NCBI GenBank assembly: GCA_900770165.1
Contig: CAAGJJ010000053.1
Span: forward strand, 1 to 17,179
DNA length: 17,179 nucleotides
Origin: Clostridia bacterium
Lineage (GTDB): Bacteria > Bacillota > Clostridia > Oscillospirales > Acutalibacteraceae
Direction: 5' to 3'
Positions 14,674 through 17,179 of this stretch are shown piece by piece. Every line of letters starts with the position of its first letter. Position 1 is the stretch's first letter. The position numbers were made by a program, and so were the translations under genes. Below the pieces are notes generated by a model that saw nothing but the letters and a program-made list of their open reading frames with translations, made no database searches and was not told where the DNA came from.

Positions 14674-15503
14674 TCAATAATAGCCTCTGGCCCTTTTACA
14701 ACCTTTCACATACGCTCTGATTCCGACATATACTGCCTGAACTAATAACAATAATGCAACAAGATTCAGCTTTACTAAGACCTTTATCCAATCTCCAAAA
14801 TACACAGCCATAACTAAACTTATTACTACTATTCCAACGCTAATCACATCCAACAATTCTCCTGATATACTTTTGCAACTTTCTTTTCTACAATTACTGT
14901 CTGTACACCTACAGCTCCCACACCTCCAATAATTACTATAATAAACAATAACCAATGCACTATAATTGCTAACATCTCATTCGGTATCCTATCTCCCACC
15001 TGTGCCAATACATTTCCTATATCAACAATCCACTTGCCAGACCTGCAAATACCATTCCATATGGTATCAACAAATGCAGTAAAATCGCCTAAAAATATTT
15101 CAGACCTCATTGCCGCAAATATTGTCGTTACAATTGCATACCACCATAAAACTTTAATCATTACATCAAATCCAACAGTCTTTGCCTTATACTCCTTTTC
15201 CAGTCCGTTCCTTTGATGTTCATACCTCTCTTTTGCCTGCTGATATGCTTTGTGGTCGCAGTTCTGACACCTTTCGTAGAGTACCGGCTTTTCAACCGGT
15301 ATCTCCACTTTCTTCTGATGCGTGAGTACATATTCCTTTTCCTGCTCAGCCTGCTGCAGTTTATCTTGATATTTTTCTACTGTGTTGTCGCCTCTTTTCA
15401 TTTTCTCTTTCTCGCTCTGCAACAATTCTTTTGTTTGCTTCAATTCGTTCTTTAATTTCAAGCCATCAACTGTAAAGCTGTCCTTTAAGAACAACCTCAT
15501 CAA
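14674..15503 (-). pseudogene. DUF6040-like membrane protein gene, frameshifted
   Basis: Two overlapping frames together give one DUF6040-type protein. The first part (15503-14844, 219 residues) has a coiled-coil N-terminus, the cysteine motif CQNCDHKAYQQAKERYEHQR, and three hydrophobic segments around 113-135, 145-165 and 180-200. It stops after AKVYQENCWM. The second part is in the next frame, from about 14860 to 14674, and supplies the missing end: ELLDVISVGIVVISLVMAVY, then VALLLLVQAVYVGIRAYVKG and RARGYY. The break is near 14857-14862 (CAGGAG/AATTGTTGGATG). The first frame begins TTG-ATG without a convincing ribosome binding site, so the 5' end may be cut as well. The function of the family is unknown. 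Confidence 0.75.
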
Positions 15504-15522
15504 TAAAAAACTCTGTCCCTAT

Positions 15523-15708
15523 ATGAAAGCTCTGGAAATTCGTGAAAATATGATAAATGCAAAAGATGATTATTCTGAAAAAGAATTCAACGCCAGTTTA
15601 CAGCGTATTAATGAGAACATCGAAGAAATCAAGCAGCATCTGCTTGATGACAACATGGTTGTGTCGAAAGGAACTAACAGGCTTACTGTAAAAGTTTTTC
15701 CAAATTAG
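15523..15708 (+). pseudogene. Unidentified 61-residue + strand fragment
   Basis: From ATG 15523 the frame reads MKALEIRENMINAKDDYSEK, ends with LTVKVFPN, and looks like real coding sequence (charged helix, then a short beta-like tail). No ribosome binding site precedes the ATG. The frame is open further upstream, but there it runs antisense through the DUF6040-like gene. This suggests the C-terminal end of a gene cut off when the mobile element arrived. I do not recognise the protein. Confidence 0.4.
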
Positions 15709-15766
15709 AGAAATCTCTTGAATTATCAGACATAAGATTAAGATGATAATATCTAATTAAACAGAA

Positions 15767-15791
15767 AGCATCCACTCCATAGGTGGATGCT
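15767..15791 (-). terminator. Hairpin likely ending the holin-like toxin transcript
   Basis: AGCATCCAC and GTGGATGCT (15767-15775, 15783-15791) form a 9-bp stem with a 7-base loop. On the minus strand it is followed by TTCTGTTTAATTAG, a modest T-rich tail. It lies about 70 bases after the toxin stop. On the + strand no T-run follows. Confidence 0.5.
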
Positions 15792-15826
15792 CCGAGTTTA
15801 GGTTAATGAATGTCCTTAAGGACACC

Positions 15827-15865
15827 GCCTATCCTGTTGGCAGACAGGATAGGCATTTTTATTTT
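15827..15865 (+). terminator. Rho-independent terminator facing the toxin gene
   Basis: GCCTATCCTGT (15827-15837) and ACAGGATAGGC (15844-15854) form a perfect 11-bp stem with a 6-base loop, followed by ATTTTTATTTT (15855-15865). It ends + strand transcription inside the last codons of the minus-strand toxin gene, so a + strand RNA ending here would be complementary to the 3' part of the toxin mRNA. Confidence 0.85.
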
Positions 15866-16002
15866 CGCCTGCTCTTCCTTGAAGAGCTTTTCTCTTTATC
15901 AAGAAAGGCAAGCAACGCTACAATCAAGCTACCAAAGGACATCAGCAATGCTAATATCCCAATGAAAATCGAAATGATCTCATAAGCCGTCATCGGTGCC
16001 AC
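15859..16002 (-). CDS. Holin-like type I toxin (Hol_Tox-like small membrane peptide)
   Basis: This 47-residue peptide reads MAPMTAYEIISIFIGIL, then ALLMSFGSLIVALLAFLDKE, then a basic tail KSSSRKSRRK. It has one membrane helix (about residues 9-35) and a positively charged C-terminus, the form of the putative holin-like toxin family common in Firmicutes. Such peptides damage the membrane and are usually held off by an antisense RNA. The start is set at GTG 16002 because GGAG lies 7 bases before it; starting at ATG 15993 would give 44 residues but leaves GGAG 16 bases away. A + strand terminator overlaps the 3' end, and a stem-loop precedes the ribosome binding site by only a few bases, so translation may be controlled by structure. 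Confidence 0.75.
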   Translation of the reverse strand: MAPMTAYEIISIFIGILALLMSFGSLIVALLAFLDKEKSSSRKSRRK

Positions 16003-16003
16003 G

Positions 16004-16055
16004 TCTACACTCCGTTTCGGTCGGTGCTAAGCAGGTGCCACTGGCACCTAGCACC
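16004..16055 (-). repeat. Leader stem-loop, copy A, directly before the toxin
   Basis: A bulged stem is formed by GGTGCT with AGCACC (16023-16028, 16050-16055) and AGGTGCC with GGCACCT (16033-16039, 16043-16049), with a four-base bulge at 16029-16032 and a three-base loop. In the toxin transcript the stem-loop comes first, then GACCGAAACGGAG, which contains the ribosome binding site. The sequence is a diverged copy of 16106-16154. Confidence 0.7.
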
Positions 16056-16105
16056 CCTTCCTATGTATTCCGGTTGCCCGGTATCATAAAACTCAGGAGG
16101 CTACC

Positions 16106-16154
16106 TCTACGCTCCGGTCGGCGCTAAACAAGCGTCCCCCGGATGCTTAACGCC
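16106..16154 (-). repeat. Leader stem-loop, copy B
   Basis: This copy shares TCTAC, CTCCG, GGTCGG and GCTAA blocks with copy A, and folds the same way. GGCGCT pairs with AACGCC (16120-16125, 16149-16154) with one mismatch, a four-base bulge lies at 16126-16129, and AAGCGTCC pairs with GGATGCTT (16130-16137, 16141-16148) around a three-base loop. Several base pairs differ from copy A with pairing kept. After its GGAG the sequence reads GTA GCC TCC TGA, so the toxin start that should follow is absent. Confidence 0.7.
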
Positions 16155-16207
16155 CTGTCATGGGTACTATGCTTCAGCAAGGATAACTATGTTTTTTTCA
16201 ATTTCTT

Positions 16208-17002
16208 TTATTTTTTCCCAATTATGACAACATGATTACTTGCACCTAAAATTGATTGTTCTCGACATACACTATAGTGATAGTCGCACCATGTTTTGAA
16301 CTGATTTTCATCCCATTTGTCAACCTTTTGCGATAAAAGAGGAGCTAAACCATCTTGAGCGAAATGGTCTACAATTTTTAATCCATATCTTCGATAAATT
16401 GATTCCATTTCATCTTTTGATGAGTAATAAGTATCTGTCCAAAAGCACTTCTCATCATCATGCTTCAGCACACCAGTTTCAATAAGTTGTTTTGCCAAGT
16501 GTTCATCCAAATATTTTTCATTGCTCGTAGCAATATATTGAAAAACATAGTATCTTGGAATGTACGCAGTAACCAAAAGCCCGCCTTTCCTTAACACTCT
16601 TAGACATTCCTTCATGCATTTTTCTCTCTGCTCTTCTGTAATCAAATGATAAAATGGTCCCATATTGAGAACAATATCAAATGAATCATCTGCGAAACAG
16701 GACATATCTGTAGCATCCAAAACAGAAGTATTCATATGATAATTTTTATTGGTAAGAGTTCGATTAATAATGTCTATATGCCTTGGCGTAATATCTGTAG
16801 CAGTTACATCATGCCCCTTATCTGCAAACCAGAAAGCATAAATTCCTGTTCCTGCTGCACAATCTAATATTTTACTCTTGGTGTCGATAATCTCATCCAA
16901 AACTCTTGTAGTTGTTACAAATTCAATTCTTCTTGCATTATTTGTAGTCAAACGATTTTCCTCTTTGTAATTCTCGTAACTGTCAACAACATAATTCATC
17001 AC
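16208..17002 (-). CDS. Class I SAM-dependent methyltransferase under T-box control
   Basis: This 264-residue cytoplasmic enzyme has a Rossmann-like SAM-binding fold. Motif I is ILDCAAGTGIYAFWFADKG (45-63). The acidic residue that holds the SAM ribose is Asp70 in VTATDITPRHID. Motif IV is FDIVLNMGPFYHL (108-120), and ECLRVLRKGGLLVTAYIPRY is the usual following strand and helix. The acceptor substrate cannot be told; a small molecule is likely given the UbiE/Methyltransf_11-like form. The ATG-ATG start follows GGAGG with an 8-base spacer. The T-box leader and terminator upstream mean that an uncharged tRNA switches the gene on, tying it to amino acid supply. About 50 bases after the stop the toxin leader copies begin; I see no strong terminator between. 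Confidence 0.9.
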   Translation of the reverse strand: MMNYVVDSYENYKEENRLTTNNARRIEFVTTTRVLDEIIDTKSKILDCAAGTGIYAFWFADKGHDVTATDITPRHIDIINRTLTNKNYHMNTSVLDATDMSCFADDSFDIVLNMGPFYHLITEEQREKCMKECLRVLRKGGLLVTAYIPRYYVFQYIATSNEKYLDEHLAKQLIETGVLKHDDEKCFWTDTYYSSKDEMESIYRRYGLKIVDHFAQDGLAPLLSQKVDKWDENQFKTWCDYHYSVCREQSILGASNHVVIIGKK

Positions 17003-17034
17003 TAATTCCTCCGATTCTATTATTTTTATGTATT

Positions 17035-17179
17035 AAAAAAGCTACCCTCCTTAAATTAACTTTAAGGACGATAGCTAATAGCTTCGTGTTACCACCTTAA
17101 TTCATCTATATTTCGCAATATAGACCTTAGCAAGTACGGAAATTTCTTTCGATACTCTGACGCTGTAATGGGCGTTCCC
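17035..17179 (-). promoter_or_regulatory. T-box riboswitch leader, 3' part
   Basis: On the minus strand the T-box sequence AAGGTGGTAACACG (17085-17098) precedes a terminator. GCTATCGTCCTTAAA (17061-17075) pairs with TTTAAGGAGGGTAGC (17041-17055) in 14 of 15 positions, followed by TTTTTT (17035-17040). The TGGT in the T-box would meet a tRNA ending ACCA. A small hairpin, CTATATTgcgAAATATAG (about 17106-17124), lies before the T-box. The specifier loop that names the amino acid is beyond the window end, so the effector tRNA is not known. Confidence 0.85.

Larger units (their letters stand above)
14248..15503 (-). mobile_element. Remnant of a Clostridiales integrative or transposable element
   Basis: A TnpV-like gene and a DUF6040-type gene lie in the same direction, both damaged. 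Both families are cargo of Clostridiales integrative and transposable elements. No transposase, integrase, relaxase or terminal inverted repeat is visible, so only a leftover piece remains. The upstream edge is probably near 15505-15522, where the sequence passes into an unrelated + strand frame. Confidence 0.55.

Noticed and set aside
15034..15455. Open + strand frames across the DUF6040-like gene
   Set aside because: They are antisense to a recognisable, though frameshifted, gene and have no ribosome binding sites.

Overview
The window looks like chromosomal DNA of a low-GC Firmicute, most likely a gut Clostridia of the Lachnospiraceae type. This is an inference from AT-rich coding, AGGAGG-like ribosome binding sites, a T-box leader, a CIRCE operator and Clostridiales mobile-element remnants (TnpV and DUF6040). 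No rRNA, tRNA or CRISPR array was seen.

Layout. Bases 1-1051 look like ordinary chromosome: the 3' part of a sodium:dicarboxylate-type symporter and an MIF-like tautomerase on the + strand, closed by a hairpin shared with the next operon. Bases 1056-8854 hold a complete minus-strand jetD-jetA-jetB-jetC operon, a Wadjet anti-plasmid system probably of type III (SMC-like ATPase, kleisin, KITE protein, Toprim nuclease). Bases 8855-10474 hold a three-gene minus-strand operon: an MGTNF-type protein, an XRE-like regulator and an unknown 108-aa protein. It has a clear promoter with an inverted repeat over the -35 box, and a 25-bp perfect palindrome in its last gene. Bases 10517-12219 hold the truncated tail of an AlbA_2-type ATP-binding protein, a terminator, tandem hairpins and an Abi_2 (AbiD/AbiF-like) abortive-infection gene. 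Bases 12247-14210 hold a two-gene minus-strand operon: a ComEC-like metallo-beta-lactamase-fold hydrolase translationally coupled (GTGA overlap) to a four-TM membrane protein. Its promoter is followed at once by a near-perfect CIRCE (HrcA) operator. Bases 14248-15708 are decayed mobile DNA: TnpV, a frameshifted DUF6040 gene and an unidentified + strand fragment. Bases 15767-16154 hold a small holin-like type I toxin (Hol_Tox-like), terminators facing both ways, and two diverged copies of a stem-loop leader whose stems differ by compensatory changes. Bases 16208-17179 hold a SAM-dependent methyltransferase behind a T-box leader that runs off the window.

The region from 1056 to about 16150 reads as a defence and mobile-element island between ordinary chromosomal genes. 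Wadjet would act against plasmids, the Abi_2 gene against phage, and the toxin locus may be an addiction module. The least expected element is the MBL/membrane-protein pair under apparent heat-shock (HrcA/CIRCE) control. I do not know a named system that it matches. The paired covarying hairpins before the holin-like toxin come second.
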